DNA from: Neospora caninum Liverpool
Taxonomy: Eukaryota > Apicomplexa > Conoidasida > Eucoccidiorida > Sarcocystidae
Length of the DNA: 64,000 nucleotides
NCBI RefSeq assembly: GCF_000208865.1
Contig: NC_018395.1
Location: forward strand, 1 to 64,000
Direction: 5' to 3'
Shown: one piece after another, positions 9,813 to 23,555 of the stretch
Numbering within the stretch: the stretch's first letter is position 1
Layout: each line of letters starts with the position of its first letter
Made by a program: the position numbers and the translations under genes
Notes under the pieces: model-generated
Database searches by the model: none
What the model saw: only the letters and a program-made list of their open reading frames with translations
Told to the model about the DNA's origin: nothing

Positions 9813-12800
9813 GGAATAACGGAGGACCGCTCGACGAACGGGTGAGGAACGAAGAAGAACAAGGGGAACAACTCGACGCCCAAGTCCTACGGGACTGAAG
9901 CATTTCGTCCACACCATGGCGGAAATCAAAGCATAAAAACGTGACTGCTACGGAGCCAGCGTGCAGCACCCCTTACAACTTGCTAGTTTCTCAGCTCAGA
10001 GTCCCGTTGAAAAGGCGCACGTCTGGCGACAATGTGCAGAACCAAATCCGGGAACAGCGGAAGTCGTATGTGCATATAGAAACTCGTAACCTGTTCCACT
10101 CGCTGATTTCTTTTCAGATACTCGAGTCCCGGGAAAGTGCCTTCCCCTTTGCTGTCTATCTTTCGCCTAAAACACGACGTCTCTGTGCGTGTGCGCGTCA
10201 TCCCCAATTCATTCGCTACGCAGTTGGTTTGGCGTATCACCTTGAGCACGTTCAATGAGGTTCCGACGCATTTCCCTCTGCCTGTGCGTTTCCTCAGGCG
10301 ACTCGCCCTCTGGAGAACACTGTTTCCTGTCTTCAAAAGGACACACATCAAGCCAGACTCGTGGTCCGCCCCACGGCACTCGCGCACCCTCGTCTTCGTC
10401 CTCTTCCCGCACTCGCGGCGACGCCGCTGAGTGTTTCTTTCCTTCCTGTAGCTTCGTTCTTCTCTCTCTTTGTCTTTGATTGAGAGGCGAACGCCGACAC
10501 ACCCTTTTTGTCTTTTTCGCCCAATTTTTTCCCCACTCCTCGCGGAACCGCCTCTTGCCTAGGCACTTCCGCACCAATGGAAGCAATCGACGCCCTCCTG
10601 GCCGTGGAGTCATGAGCCAAGGCTGCGGCTCTGCGACGCTTTTCTTTCGACTCGGGCACTTCGTCGGCGAGGTGGCCGGGACACTCGGCATTTGCTTTAT
10701 TTCGTCGCATAGCAGAAAGGGAAGACGCGGGAGGGACACCGCTGCTGCCCAGCGCTTGGACCCGCGTCGAGCGACGCATGCCCCCGCGATACGAAGCTGT
10801 AAAAAGACATTGGCATGGCCAGAGAAAAACAGAGGACAGAAGCGCGCGGGAAGTTGAGAGACGGAAAGAAGAAGCAGCGATAAAGAAAGACACACGGAAG
10901 AGCAGAGGGAACGGTGTAAAGGCCGGGCGACAGACGAGGCTGCAGGAAGGCCAGAGACAGGGCCAGGCAAAAAGGAAGAACTCCACGGCACAAAAGAACG
11001 TGGAGACGAACAGTCTCTACCGAACGCTTTGGGCGGCGGTCCTGTTCCGCGTACGGTTCCATGGTCACACCTGCATGCATGCTCGCGGAGCCACGGTTCC
11101 CCACTCCAGAACTTCACATTTCGGGTGTCTGTACAGGATAACCACGAAACGAAAGGGCGCGGAAATACGCAATACAGCATGCTTTCTTGAAAGGGTTGTT
11201 TGATACGTTTTGTCTTCCGACTTTGCTCCGGTCGTAAGTCGCCGTCAACGATCTCGAGTCAAGACGGGCAAAAGTGTGGTGCCCCCTGCGTTTCCTTCAT
11301 CGGTGTTGAGGAGACATTTGAGATCAGGAAGAACACGAAAGACTGGACACCAAATTTCTTTTTTGTGACACTTGTTTCCTGCACCAGGGACGACGAGTAG
11401 GCGTCTGGCGCCTCTCATTGATCGTCCCCCCGTGTAAACCAGAACTCTTTCCAAAGAGCGACAGCACTGTCACTCCCTGTGTCGTACCTAAGCAGATCTC
11501 TGTATCTAAACACAGACATGCATGACTCCTCACAGCCCATAGACCGATACGCCCACACGTATGTGCTCCTTAGTTGCGCATAGCAATTCACATTTATACA
11601 CAATTTGCTCATGAAGTTATCCACTCTTTCTCGAGTCAGTTACCCTATCTGATGCAGCACTTAAACCTGTGTTGGCCGGATCTGTACTCAGTTACCACGT
11701 TTACAGGAGCAGGACGACGGCGTCTCGCAACAGAGCCGACACGCGACATGCGTTTTGCAGGCGTGTACGAGGATATGTCTGTGGGTTCCCATGCACCTCT
11801 GGAAGTAAACTTGTGAATATGAGACACGTCGGAAACGCTAGTAACTCGGGTATACCAGGAAAGACTGCGGCGCCACGTGACACGTCTGTTTTGCTCTTTC
11901 CTTTCTCAGACGAACGCGCGCTATCGCCGCTAAGACGGACAAAAGCACGGTCCTTCTGAACACACTCGCTGCACACGGTGCACGTTTTGAACTCAAGAAT
12001 GACGGAGAACCTCACGCGCGCCGGCGCATGCAGCCGCGAAGCGATGGATATGCAGGGGCAGCACCGAAAACGCACGGCCCCCCGGCAGCGCACACACTTT
12101 TGCACCAACACGCAGACCGAGACCGCTTTATCAATGAGATAACACACCTGCGAAATCTGTCCCCTCGGGTCCCACGGAGAAGCGGCACACGCATAGAATG
12201 TATACGAAGATATACTTTTGCCCTTACAAGCCTACACAGATTGACAGAGTTCACCTGCGCCGTTTAGAGCCGTTTTCAGCACGCTCACCTTCTCGCAGAG
12301 GGCCCGATCCGGTGTTTGCCGCATTCACGCCGGTCGAAGCTGTGGAAAGCAAGCTGCCCGCCGAGGAAGAGAAAGCGAGAGACCTTCGCGTCCGGGTCAG
12401 GGTGCCTTGTGCGTTCTCGTTTTTCCCGGTCTTCTCTCTGTCTTCCTTCGTGTCGTCCCGCAAGCAAGGGACAGCTCCATCTGGTGCGCCCCGAGCGGAG
12501 AGGCCTGCCACTCTCGACTCGTTGCTAGGAGACTGCTCGCGGCTTTGCGTTTTGGAAGAGGCTCTCCTCACTGTCGGTCCAAGCGTTGGATGCATCGTGT
12601 CTTGGGAACTGAGTTTTTCGACGGAACTCGCATTTTCACTCGAGGCATCTTGTCTGCAGAGAAGACTGTGGGAGTGGAGGCCTGGAGGGTCTTCCGGGAA
12701 AGAACTACTCGCTTCTTTGAATCCAGCACCACGCAAAGAAAAATGACAGTCCTTTGTCTCGCGCTGACCAGTCACGTCGGCCCGGCCGAGATCTCGGCTG

Positions 12801-13179
12801 CTCAAGTGTGGACACTGCAGATTCAACACACTCTCTCTGTCCTTTAGATCGATGCCGGACGAGGAGCCAAAGACGCCTGTGGAAAGCAGGAAACCAAGGA
12901 GTGAGGAAAGACCTAACAGAACAATTTAAACGCTATCGTAGACATGAAGAGGGCTCGGCGAGAAACTGAGTTGAAGGACGAGCGGGATACATGCTTGCAT
13001 TGACCCGCGGAGCCGTTCAGCTGCATGCACACGTTGCGAGAGTCTTCATCGCGCCCAATCCGCCGAGCTATCATATAGTTTTGTATGGACACCTGAATCT
13101 GTTTCCGAACGAATGGCAAAAGTGGTCCTTCTCGACTCCGCGGAGACCGACGAGAAAACTGAACCGCAAAGAAATCCTC
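9813..13179. other. Convergent spacer between the 6-9.8 kb gene and the kinase gene
   Basis: The two flanking genes end toward each other here, so both 3' untranslated regions should lie in it. Long overlapping open frames exist on both strands (for example minus 12251-12829, Ser/Arg/Glu-rich, and 10209-11180), but none shows a family signature or phase-compatible splice signals. The minus frame at 12251-12829 resembles the kinase tail in composition and could be an additional 3' exon. I could not support that. Confidence 0.4.
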
Positions 13180-15167
13180 TCAGTGGAAGCCGACTGCGTC
13201 CGGTCCCTTCTCACCTGAGGAGGCTAGCAGTCGCCGTTTTGAAGCATGTGTCTGATCTTCTTTCTCTTCCTCGCGCTCGTCTTTCCGCGCTCGCCGACCG
13301 CCCTGCAGACTGTCGCCTTCTTCTGTGTATCCTTTTTCGAGCTCGCTTTCTCTCCCGCCGCCAAGAAGGAAAGGCAAAACCAGAGAAGGCGAAGAAGAGA
13401 CGCGGTGTCTTCTCTTCTCGCCAACGGAAGACGGCTGGAAATACTCAGTTTCGCCTTTGTCTTTCTCGAACTCTCTGCACTGCCGCCTTAACGGGTCGGA
13501 CCCGCTTCGGTCCCCCTCCGCTTCGACGTCCATCTCCCTTTCTCTTCCTCTCTGCGCAGCATCCTCGGCTTCTCCTGCCTTGCTGCCTCCGTCTTCTGTG
13601 TCCAACGCGGAGCGCGGCCTTCCCTCCGAGTCCCCTTTGCGCTCCCGGTTGCTTTCCGGCACCTCGAACAGCAGACGATTGGACAAGAGCGGAAATGAAC
13701 TTAGAGGATTCGCAAGAAGGCGCTGAGCCACGTCCGTTTGCGCAGAAAAGGCAGACCCAAAGTTTCCTTCCTCTCTTTCTCTCTGCCTGCCGCTTCGGCG
13801 CTCGCCCTGTGCGCGTTCTTCTGCCGCGCCTGCGTCCCCACCGGCGGAAGATGAAGACCGAAAAGGATTCAAGAGAGAGCGGTTGCGAGGACCCGACGCA
13901 GCCTCGGATTGGCCCTGATTTTGAGAGTTTGATTGAGAAGCCAGCGAAAAGGAGAGAGAAGAAGTTTGGCCCCGGGAAGAATTGACACTGAGAAGATCAG
14001 ACGGCAAAAAGGACGAAGACCGAGCGGAGTCCGTTCGAGTCTCTTGACTGGGCACGCGACGGTCCGACGGTACAGTCGAAGGCTTCTCTGTATGTACACC
14101 GAAAGACGCGAAGTCGTGTTCTTCCCGCACCCTCTCGGCCGCCGGCTCCGCAGGGACTTGTCTCTCGCTTCCTTTCGGGCACCCAGCCGCCTCGAGAGCC
14201 TCACCCGACGGCGAGACGCCAAGAGCAGAAAGAGAGGACCGTCGTAACAGGCCTGGGGGCCGGTTTTCGTCCGAAGAAGGCAGCGCAGAGCACGCAGAGA
14301 GAGACGAATTGTCTCTCTCCGAGGCACTGGAATTTCTGGGGGGTTGCACCGCTGACGGACAGAGGCAGCTCGGACGCGCGGTCGACCGCGACACTGCGCC
14401 TGCCTCGCTGGAAAGTGGAGAATGAAGCGGACACCGCGGAGACGAAGAAGAGGGAGAGGAAGACGGGGGAGAAGAAGGACCAGCACGAGAACGCCGCCGG
14501 CGCCACTGAGCTTCTTCTGCCGCGAGGACTGACACCAACGCACCGGAGAAGGAAGAGAGCAGCCGGACTCCAGACAAACAAAAAAAAACGTTCCTTCTGA
14601 GGGGAATGCGTCGTTCTGGATCCTCTCTTCACTCAAGCAGTGCATATACATCGACGCACTCCGCTCTCCCCTGCCCTGCGTCCCTACCTCTCGTGTCTCT
14701 TCTCTGTCTCTGCCTCTCGTCTCGCGGCCCACTCGTCCCGCTTACCTGCTTTCCAGTAGTCGATTTTGTCTTTGTCTTGGAAACAGCCGACTTCTCTGAA
14801 GACGCGGTTGATCCGCTGGAGCAACGCCCCTTTGTAGTTGCGCTGACAAATCACGTGAGACAGCCGCGTCGTCTTGAGAGTGTACGGCCTCCGGCGCTCC
14901 ATGGCTTCGAAAGTCTTTTCTCCGAGCCGAAACTTCAACACATCGAGGTACCAGTTGTGCACGCCGATGCCATCCAGTTGCTGGAAGCAAACATCCGTAA
15001 ACCTGAGCAAAAAGACACAAAGACACCGTCGACTCGACCTCTTCCAAACTCTCGAAATCATGTGCACAGTCACGACTCCGTCGCCTCCGCTTCGCGTTTC
15101 TCCTGGCTCCTGCACCTCACTGACATACAATCATACACATGTCTGTATACATACATACATACATACA

Positions 15168-15201
<34 letters not shown>

Positions 15202-15243
15202 CATACATACATACATACATACATACATACATACATACATACA

Positions 15244-15289
<46 letters not shown>

Positions 15290-18200
15290 CCCATGGATCT
15301 CCACCTATGCCGTGTAGAAATACGGCCATCCGGGCACCCGCCCTATATATATATATATATGCATGCAGTTCTTACCACTGATGGCTGAGAGCTTCGGCTG
15401 CGGTGATTCGTCTGTGGGGGTTGTAGTCGAGCATGCGTGCTAGGAGGTCGAGTCCATCGAGGTCGAGTTTGCCTTGGAGCACGGCATTCAAGTTTTGCCG
15501 TTTGTCGTGCTCAGAGAAGAAGTGGCTTTCCGAGAGGTTTCGAAAGGGGTAGTGCTGGAGTCTGAAAAGAGAAGGAAACGAAAGGAAGCGCTTGAAGAAC
15601 CGCCCCGCTCTCTGCTGTCCACTGCGTGTCTCTACCGTCCCGCTCTTGCTCACCGGCAGCAATTGGTCCACTCTTCTTCTGTCGGCGTCCCTAGGACTTT
15701 CGTGACTCGAATCAGAACCTCGAACTCCTGCGTCCCTTTGAAGAGCGGCGTGCCTCGAATCATTTCCGCGATAATACACCCCGCACTCCACAGATCGACT
15801 CCTAGCCCATAATGCGCTGCCAAGCCGTTCTGCACGAGCGGCACAGGCGGACAAAACACAGAAATTACACCCGCGACAGCGACACCTGAATTGATGAGGT
15901 TTCTTGTGTTTCGTACACAGAATAAAGTTCCCTGCGAAACATTAACACCCAGTTCTCCACTTTGCACTTGAGAGCTCGACGCCGCGACTGAAGTGGAAGG
16001 CCCAGCCCCTCGGAAAAGACACAGAAACGCTTCAAGTGCATCGCTATTTCGACAGGTTTATAGGCATGCTGAGAACGGGCGAAAAAACTCCAGAACGACT
16101 CGGCACCCTTACACCTGTACCTATATATATATATATATATGCGTATACATTTATACACTTACATCTTTATAGGTAGAGACATACGTTGCATGGTGCGGGA
16201 AGTTCTGTTTCGCGCGCGTGTTTGTGCGTACCTCGTTGGCGTATTTGGCTCTGTCTCTGTCGTTTGCTGGTTGAATTCTTCCGAGCAAAACCTCGAGAGA
16301 GCGGTAGTAGATGGTGCACACCGTGGGCGTGATATCTCCGACGTTGTATCGGAGCTCGCGACAGAGGCCGAGGTCTCCGATCTTCAGCACAGCTGTCTCC
16401 GGGTCGGTTCCAGTCAGCATCAAGTTGTCGGGCTTCAAGTCGCGGTGGCACAGCTGCAAGGCAAAAAGCAAAGAAGCGCACCGGCTGGACGCGATGGTCT
16501 TTTTCTGATCTTCGGGGCAGGCGCTTTCTCACATGCTCTCTGTCGTCCCGGCCTTACGTTTTCGCTGTGAAGAAAGGCCAGACCGTTGAGGAGCTGGAAC
16601 GCGAGCCTCTTTGCATGCCGGAGCGGCAAACCCCAACTGAGTGGCGGGGGCGTCCCCGTGCCGCTTTCCTGGTTCGCGTTTCCGCCTGCGCCCTGGCGAT
16701 GCAGGGCGAGGAGTTTCTTCAGGTCGCCGCCGGGACAGAACTCGTAGGCGGCAAAGACAAAGTTCTGGTTCGGCTTCAGTTCCTCCTTTTGAATCTGGTT
16801 TTGCAAGTGCGAATACTGCTGAGAAGACAGCGAACTTTGCTGACTCCGCGCCCACGCCACGCGCTGCTGGTTGACTGCGCGAGCCAGGCGAGGCAGCGGG
16901 TCGACAAAGAGCGATTCCATCCGCACCACGTTTGGATGGTGCCCGCAACCCTGCAGGAAAAAGAAACGCTGCCGCGAGCCCCTATCAGAAACCAAAGAGA
17001 AGGAGAGGGCTGCCCATGCTTGGGCGCCGAAAACGAGAATTGAGCGAAGAGCCCGCGAACGATAAAGAAAGAACGGGACAGAAAAAAAGCAGAAAAAAAA
17101 GGAGAATAAAAGAGAGAAAGCAAGCAAGAGAATAAGAGAGAGAATACGAAAGAGAATAAAAACGAGGGAATGGGAGGGAATAAAAGAGAGACCAAGGGAG
17201 AGCATAAGAGAGACGATAAGAGAGAGGAGCCGCAAAACAGGTGAGAGTTGAGCGGCGGTCTTGCCTTTTTAGCACTGGCTTACCGCAACAGCGGAGAGTT
17301 CTCGCACGGTTGTGCAGCTGATGCCCTCTTCCATGATTGTCCTTGTTTCATCTTTGTAATATTTCACAGCGTAGAGATTGCCTTTTCCTTCTTGCTTCTC
17401 CTTCGCCTCGCCTTCCTTCTCGGGCGTTTCTTCGACGTTCCCGCGTCCTCCGTCACTTGCTCCATCCCGTGACGCAGAAGAAAGGGAAGAAGAGGCGCCT
17501 CTCTGGTTCTCTTCGTCTTCTTCTTCAACAGCCTTGTAAACATCGCCGTACGTCCCTCCACCGAGGCGCTCTACCTGCAGATAACACGAAATCAGAAACC
17601 AACGGGTGAGAAGGGAAAGCGCCGGAGAGGAGGGAAACGGGGTAGCAAGGGTAGACAGAGACAGAGTACGGAGAAAAGACAGAGACTGTGGGGAACCTGC
17701 CGTGAGAAACAAAGGAGCGACAGTGTACTGAGGAAGACTAGAATAAGCGGAACGCCAGAGAGAGAAAAAAAGAAAGAAGACGAAACAGGAGAAAGGAAAG
17801 GGAAGCCGAAGCTTAACTCTTCTGGAGGGAAGACAAGCACGCAGCGCAGGGAAGACAGCAAAACCAACTGGCTTCTCCCGGCACTCATCTACGGGTGGCG
17901 AGGAAGAGAGAGGAGAAGCGCAGGAAACAGAAGAGAACAGATGGAAGAATGAAGACGAGACGAACGAGAAGATGGACCAATGACCTTCTTTGGTCGAGAG
18001 ACTACAAGCCCTGTCTCAACGAGACAGCACACACAGAGATGCCCAAAGGCTCATCCAAGAGCAACAAGTGGAAGAAGCAGACTTGGCCCGAGAGTGACAA
18101 CTTAAGACTGCTAAAGAGCAGCAGAGGAAGAGGTGAGGAAAGAAGATTGGACAGAGGGAAGTGTTCGACACACACCGAAAGAAGGGTACCGTCCTCCATC

Positions 18201-18342
18201 CAAGAAAAACAGAAGGGAAACGGCAATTTATCTCTCCTCTCACCAGTCGCAGCCGACGTTCGACACTCGGCCCGTCGACGCATGTCGTCCGAAAAGGCAC
18301 GACCTGGTCAATGAGATCGGCTTTGAAGTCATCGAGGCTCAT
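13180..18342 (-). CDS. CDK-related (CMGC) serine/threonine kinase with long C-terminal tail
   Basis: Eight exons (18342-18304, 17574-17284, 16950-16558, 16453-16232, 15829-15654, 15561-15376, 15002-14746, 14567-13180) join in phase into 983 residues. The Gly-rich loop GGGTYGDVYK is at residues 18-27 and the ATP-binding Lys in YAVKYY at about 84. An acidic 50-residue insertion separates them. The helix-C signature is GISCTTVREL (97-106) instead of PSTAIRE. The catalytic HRDLKPDN starts at 244. The Mg-binding motif is DLG rather than DFG (268-270), and APE is replaced by SLE in YYRSLEVLLG. VDLWSAGCIIAEMIRGTPLF and the LDYNPHRRITAAEALSHQW segment are typical of CDKs. Residues about 522-983 form a Ser/Glu/Arg-rich tail without a recognised domain. 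It probably pairs with a cyclin and works in cell-cycle or transcription control, by family. Exon 1 is short (13 residues) and its CAG|GTCGTG donor is weak, so the start is less certain. Confidence 0.85.
15147..15290. repeat. (CATA)n/(TA)n microsatellite in kinase intron 6
   Basis: About 30 copies of CATA with one variant unit, followed by a TA run. The stretch lies wholly between the donor at 15375 and the acceptor at 15003. It reads openly in several frames (TYIH or CMYV repeats), which is an artefact of the four-base period. Confidence 0.95.
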
Positions 18343-21300
18343 CTCGAAGTAAAACAAGAAGCTTCCGTTTGGGTGAGGGAAGGGGAGGACAGAAAGAGGT
18401 CAAAGACCTCCCTCCAAGTGGCGACAATTAGAGAGCACGAGACGAAATCTCTTCTCGCACTTCCTGTTGGGCAAAACCAACGAAAAAGCAGAACGATTTC
18501 ACGTCAGTCCGCGCGGGGAAGTATTCACCTCCACTGAAGGCCCCGGCGCACGTATGCGGCTGCCTTTCCCGTGTACATACACCTCAGCAAGTCCCGCCGA
18601 TCGATCCGTTTTCCCGGTGTATGTACACCTCAAAAAACGCCGATCCGATCAAGTCTTCGCCTTCCTAGCAATGCACACAACACCGGCCGCCATCAAGCTG
18701 CATTTTCGTTTTCAGGTAGTTGCTGGGAGGAGGCAGGCGACTCTGCTTGTGTGGCACGATTTCGACAACTTGGGGAAAACCACCCAGTGCTGACGAAAAC
18801 ACCAAATGGAGTTGTTTCTTCCAGGAAGACGTCGGCGACAACACCGCTACCGCGGCAGGCGGCTTTTCGTCCTTCCGAATAACGATTTTGTCGGCCTCCG
18901 AAACGGGGTGTGCAGACTCGATTCGAACCACAATGGATATCCTCGGCGCGAGTCGAGGATTTCGGTGGCGAAAACGTTGCAGTCGTTCCTGGGGAACAAA
19001 GCAACACTGGAAGAGACCGACGCGCTCTCGGCTTGGAAACCACACCTCCAGCTTTTGCGAAGAGGCGATGCGGAGAAACGCCCGAGAGGCGGGCCAGAAG
19101 ACAAGAGCGCCACCCAAGACTGAGGAGACACAGGGCGTGTGGATGAGAACTGCTGCACGAAACGGTGTCGTAACGAAGGAGAAAGTGCCTTTCTGGGGAG
19201 GCGTTCTCTTCTATTCCTAAGTCCCCCCTCGCTTTGTCGAGTCTCGAATGCACTCCACGTCCTTTCTTTGCCTCGCAAAGCCGTCACACACTAAGAACTG
19301 TTTCTGGGGGAAGGTCCCTCCCCCCAGCGCGCCGATTGTGGAAGGTGGGCGACGCTTCCGCGAGGAAATTCGAATGCCTCTCTGATTTGCGGCGACAAAG
19401 CAGGCGACAAGTGAAGGCCCCGTCGGTTCCTAGAAGAAAAGCAAGACAGGCGTCCTTTCAGAGCGCACCGGCTTCCCTGGCAGATACCCAAAAACACACT
19501 TGCGTGCGCTGTACAGACACCTCGATCGATCTCGCGCGCACAAATCACCGCCGTGGCCAAGGCAGTCTCGCAAGCGGAGCCGGAGTGGAACGGGATTCAG
19601 CGTGTTCAGGAGGAGACTTGGATTCGCAGCGACGGGTCGCAGAAGAAGGGAAACGAACGAGAAAAGGAGGAAATTTTCGCGCGGGAGCAAAACGTGCACC
19701 CCGCTGTTGCTGGGCGATACACTCCAACACCCACCTGGCGAGAAAAAGACGGGATGGCTGTACGCGCTGAGTGGTTTCCTCCGGGAAACGCACAGAGGGG
19801 GGTGACCCACGCCGCCAGAAAATAAACACTGGGGGAAGAAAATTTCACAGGTGAACGGAGGGTTCGTTGAACTAAGTGTCCTTTCCCTACGCGTCCTAGT
19901 TACATATTGGTGCTCTGGGGAAGGCTAAGTTGCGCCCCGTTTCACCTGCAACAGCTCTGTACAGCAGAATAGCGCCGCCCGTCTCGTTCCCCTTCCTGCA
20001 GGCAGTACGCCCCTCGCTTTTCTCTTCTTCCCTAGTGTAGATCCCGCTCTCGGTCTTTCCACAAAGATATCCCATTCTGCCCTTGTAGAGAACAGCTCTT
20101 CCCTCTACCATCCCTCCTGTCGCTGTCTCGCCTCGATGTCACGTGCCGTTCTGCTCGAGAGGAGTGCACCTTCCAGGGGGAACCTCGTTCCGCTCCGAGA
20201 AAAGGAAAAATGCCACACTGAGAGGCTGCATGTGACAACAACGACGATGACAAAAGCGCAGGTCCTGAGCACTAGAGAACCCGAGTAGCTGAATCTTAGG
20301 AATGGGGGGGGGGGGGGGGNNNNNNNNNNNNNNNNNNNNNNNNNNNNNNNNNNNNNNNNNNNNNNNNNNNNNNNNNNNNNNNNNNNNNNNNNNNNNNNNN
20401 NNNNNNNNNNNNNNNNNNNATGGAAAATTTTCGTGCACACCACAAATGCAGTCATCACCAGTCCACTGGTGGCTACGTGACTCACGCAGCTGGGCGCGAC
20501 CTCGCACACGCAAAAAGCATTGGAACGTAAATGCATCTGTCCCGTCGACAGTCTTTCTAGACCGCTCGATCTCGGACTCAGCACGGAGGGACATTTCGAG
20601 GAAAAAGAATCTTTCCGAGACAGCACGTCATACGCATGTCCGAAGGCACAGTCACCCCGCCTCGGTTCATTCGAACCGAACCAGCTTCGGGGCACGGTAG
20701 TTCTTTCTGTCTCTCGCCTGCCGCTGTCTTGGAAAGCAATCACTGCAGGACGATTTGGGGACCGTACCACATCCGGGTCTCCCATAGGGCACATTCCACG
20801 AGCCACTTGAAAGCATTTCACAGGGATTGAAAAGCGGCGGCTCTCCGAAACGTGTCGATCTTTTCTGATCGGTGCTGCACATGTGGAACCACAGAAACTA
20901 CATTACATATCTATATCTATATATATGTATATCTGTAAGGCAACAGAGAAGGAGCTGCAGAAGTGGAAGGAAACCAAAAGCCATATATATATATATATTG
21001 GATGCAAGAAAGGAGTAGCATCTATTGTGTCTCTACAGAGGAGAAAGGGATGACCAAGTCTCCATAAAGTTTGGGGTGAGGGGCATTGTTTCTCTTAAGG
21101 GACTGTGGAGGTGGACAAAAAGACTCGAGACACACAAACACTTTGTGTTCTGACCGCGGACCCCCCACCCGAACGAGTCCCGTTGATTTCTATGGAGAGC
21201 GAGAAAAGTGGAAACAAGACCCCACTCTGAACGCTGAAATTCTGTTCCCGGAGAGAAAACATGATGACGAAAAGTCGACTCTCCTCTGTCATCGCATTTT

Positions 21301-23555
21301 GGCAATGTGCATAAGAAACGCAGTCAGGATTCCCCGCAAACGACTGGGAAGAATCTCTCGTGCTTCAGCCACGCGTCTTGGCCTCGGAGGCTTCCCGGTG
21401 CAGATTTCTCATTGTTCGCCAGAGAAAGAAGGGAAAACTGGAAAAGAGTGGCAGGCCGGTGTTCTCAGAACTGAAAAACAGACAACCGAAGGAAAAGTGA
21501 CCTCGTGCTTGAAGTGCAGAAGGGTGTAAGATACAGCGAAGGAGAGGGAGCACGGGGAAGAGATGTCGTCTTAGGGGTCGAATCCAGTGTGAGAAATCCA
21601 TGCTGAAGATGAGGTCAAATTAACGTCTTTTATAGACACTGCGCGACCTTATTTCCTTACACGTGCTTCAGAGATCTATCCTTGAACCTGAAAACTACAC
21701 GGGTACAGACGATTCACGCTTTTCTTCTCTCCAAACTGTGGGGGAAAAGGTGGAATGAGCACGTGAGGAATGGAGAGCCGTGCCTCTTCTTTTATCTGTT
21801 CTTCTTCGTGTTAACTCACACTATATACATATACATACTATATACATATATGTAGAGGATAGGGAGCTGGAGGGTGTTGGACTCCGCTGTGTCTCGGGTG
21901 TTTCTCTGTTTCTATCCGCGACCTCATCTATTCTAATAAGCTGCATAGACCAAATGCATTGTAGACGGCATTGGATTCTTGATCACCGTGGTTTTCTCGT
22001 TTTTGCCTTCTCATCTAGAAGGTCCCCTGCACAAGTTCTGGCAAGGTGAGAGACGCGCCGAGAGAAAGAACACAACTTGCACAACTTCTTTCCAACTTGA
22101 AGGAGGGAAAAGCATGACCAAGGAGTCGCGCTTTCTCCCAGTAAGTCCTCTTTTTCGGGTGTATGTACACCTCGAGGGAGGAGACGTTGCTCTGCTGCGG
22201 TGCATATACACCAGGCAGCGAGTACCCTCACGTCAACCATGAAGCGATCGTCGGAAGTAAACGAAGACAGAAAAGAGGAGAGGAACAAGAGACAAAGGCA
22301 AAAGAGACGGAAGAGAAAGAGGAAAAAATGAAGAGAAAGGAGAGGGAAAAACTGTTCTTCCTCCAAATATGAACCGTCGTGTCCTGTCTCTCTTTCCACC
22401 TCGTGCCCAGCTGTCATCTGATAGCCTGGCGGCTCTTCCTTGCGCTGGAGAAGGGCATGCAAAAAAACCTCCAGAAAAATCCCAAGAAATCGACGCCTGT
22501 CTTGCGCTTTTTCTCCACCTGAAGTCCTTCACGTGGTTCTGTTGCAAAAATAGTGAACAGCGATTTCCTTATGCGTTAAAAACAACGAAAACGCTTCTCT
22601 CTGTTCGTTCTTTCTTCCTTGTCTTCTCTGGCCTCCCGTGTTCTTGTGGTGTGTACTGGTTGCTTGTCTTCCGGCTTACCTGCTTTCCGTAAGTCGTCAG
22701 CGAAGCTTCTCCTGCACCTATTGGGAAATCGTTGTTGTTTTCGCAGTACTGTTTTTTTTTCCCGATCTCACTTCCTCTCCCATCCTGGCATACCCTCGGA
22801 AGAAGACGGACGTCGATGACACCCGGAGGAGGGCCCGCCAAGCCCCCGCGACACTTCCCTTGAAATAATTGTGCGACAGACAGGCGACGAGACCTGAATT
22901 CTGGAGTGTATTTACACTACAAGACGCCGAGGGCAGCGAGAAAACAACAAGGAGGGACAGCGGCCGCAAGAGACACAGCGTGACGGGGAAACGCCTGGGG
23001 GAGAGAAACCGGTTTCTTCTGGGTGCCTTGTGCATCTCGTTTCAGTTTCTTCTGCTCAAACTCCGTGTTCCCGAAGCACTGGTTCTCTCGATCGCGGATC
23101 CTCGTTTTTTGCTTCTCGCTCTCCTTCGTCGTCCTCCTCTTCCTCCTGTTTCGCTCGGAGATCCTCCCTGGAAGCTTCCTTTCTTGTCTCCCGTCCCCTC
23201 CCTTAGGTTTAGTCTTCTTCAGTGTCTTTCCTCCCTTCTGCAGCGCCCTTATCACACGAGAAGAACCAACGTGAAAAAGAGACGTCCCCTCTGAGGAAAG
23301 CCGTTCGATGTGTGCATGCATGTAAAAAACAAACGTACATACCCACACCGCAAATAGTCGCAAACATCGTTCCGTCCGTCCGTCCGTCCGTGTCAGCTCA
23401 CGTTTCGAACACTCACATACATACATCCATACATACTATATACATTTCCGCATATACAAATATATATGCGTTTCTAAATCTTTAGAGGGAGAGGGGAAGT
23501 GAAGAGAGAAGTCAACTTCGTGGGGATTATCGGTCTCTCGAGAACACTAGACAAG
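18343..23555. other. Divergent spacer between kinase and SPC2 genes
   Basis: Both flanking genes point outward, so promoters and 5' leaders of both should be here. It contains two copies of a 14-bp inverted repeat close together (18570-18583 and 18616-18629), two more at 22158-22171 and 22199-22212, a TA-rich stretch at about 20905-20995, a CCGT tetranucleotide run near 23372-23391 in the probable SPC2 leader, and the assembly gap. No protein-coding gene was supported. Confidence 0.5.
20304..20419. other. Homopolymer G run and 100-base assembly gap
   Basis: Sixteen G residues (20304-20319) run directly into exactly 100 N (20320-20419). The round number suggests a placeholder gap of unknown true length, and the poly-G is the probable cause of the sequencing break. 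Confidence 0.98.

Noticed and set aside
10209..11180. 323-codon minus-strand frame
   Set aside because: No domain, overlapping frames on both strands, and no matching splice sites; it is probably untranslated sequence.
15070..15388. TYIH/CMYV repeat proteins
   Set aside because: These are artefacts of a four-base microsatellite in a kinase intron.
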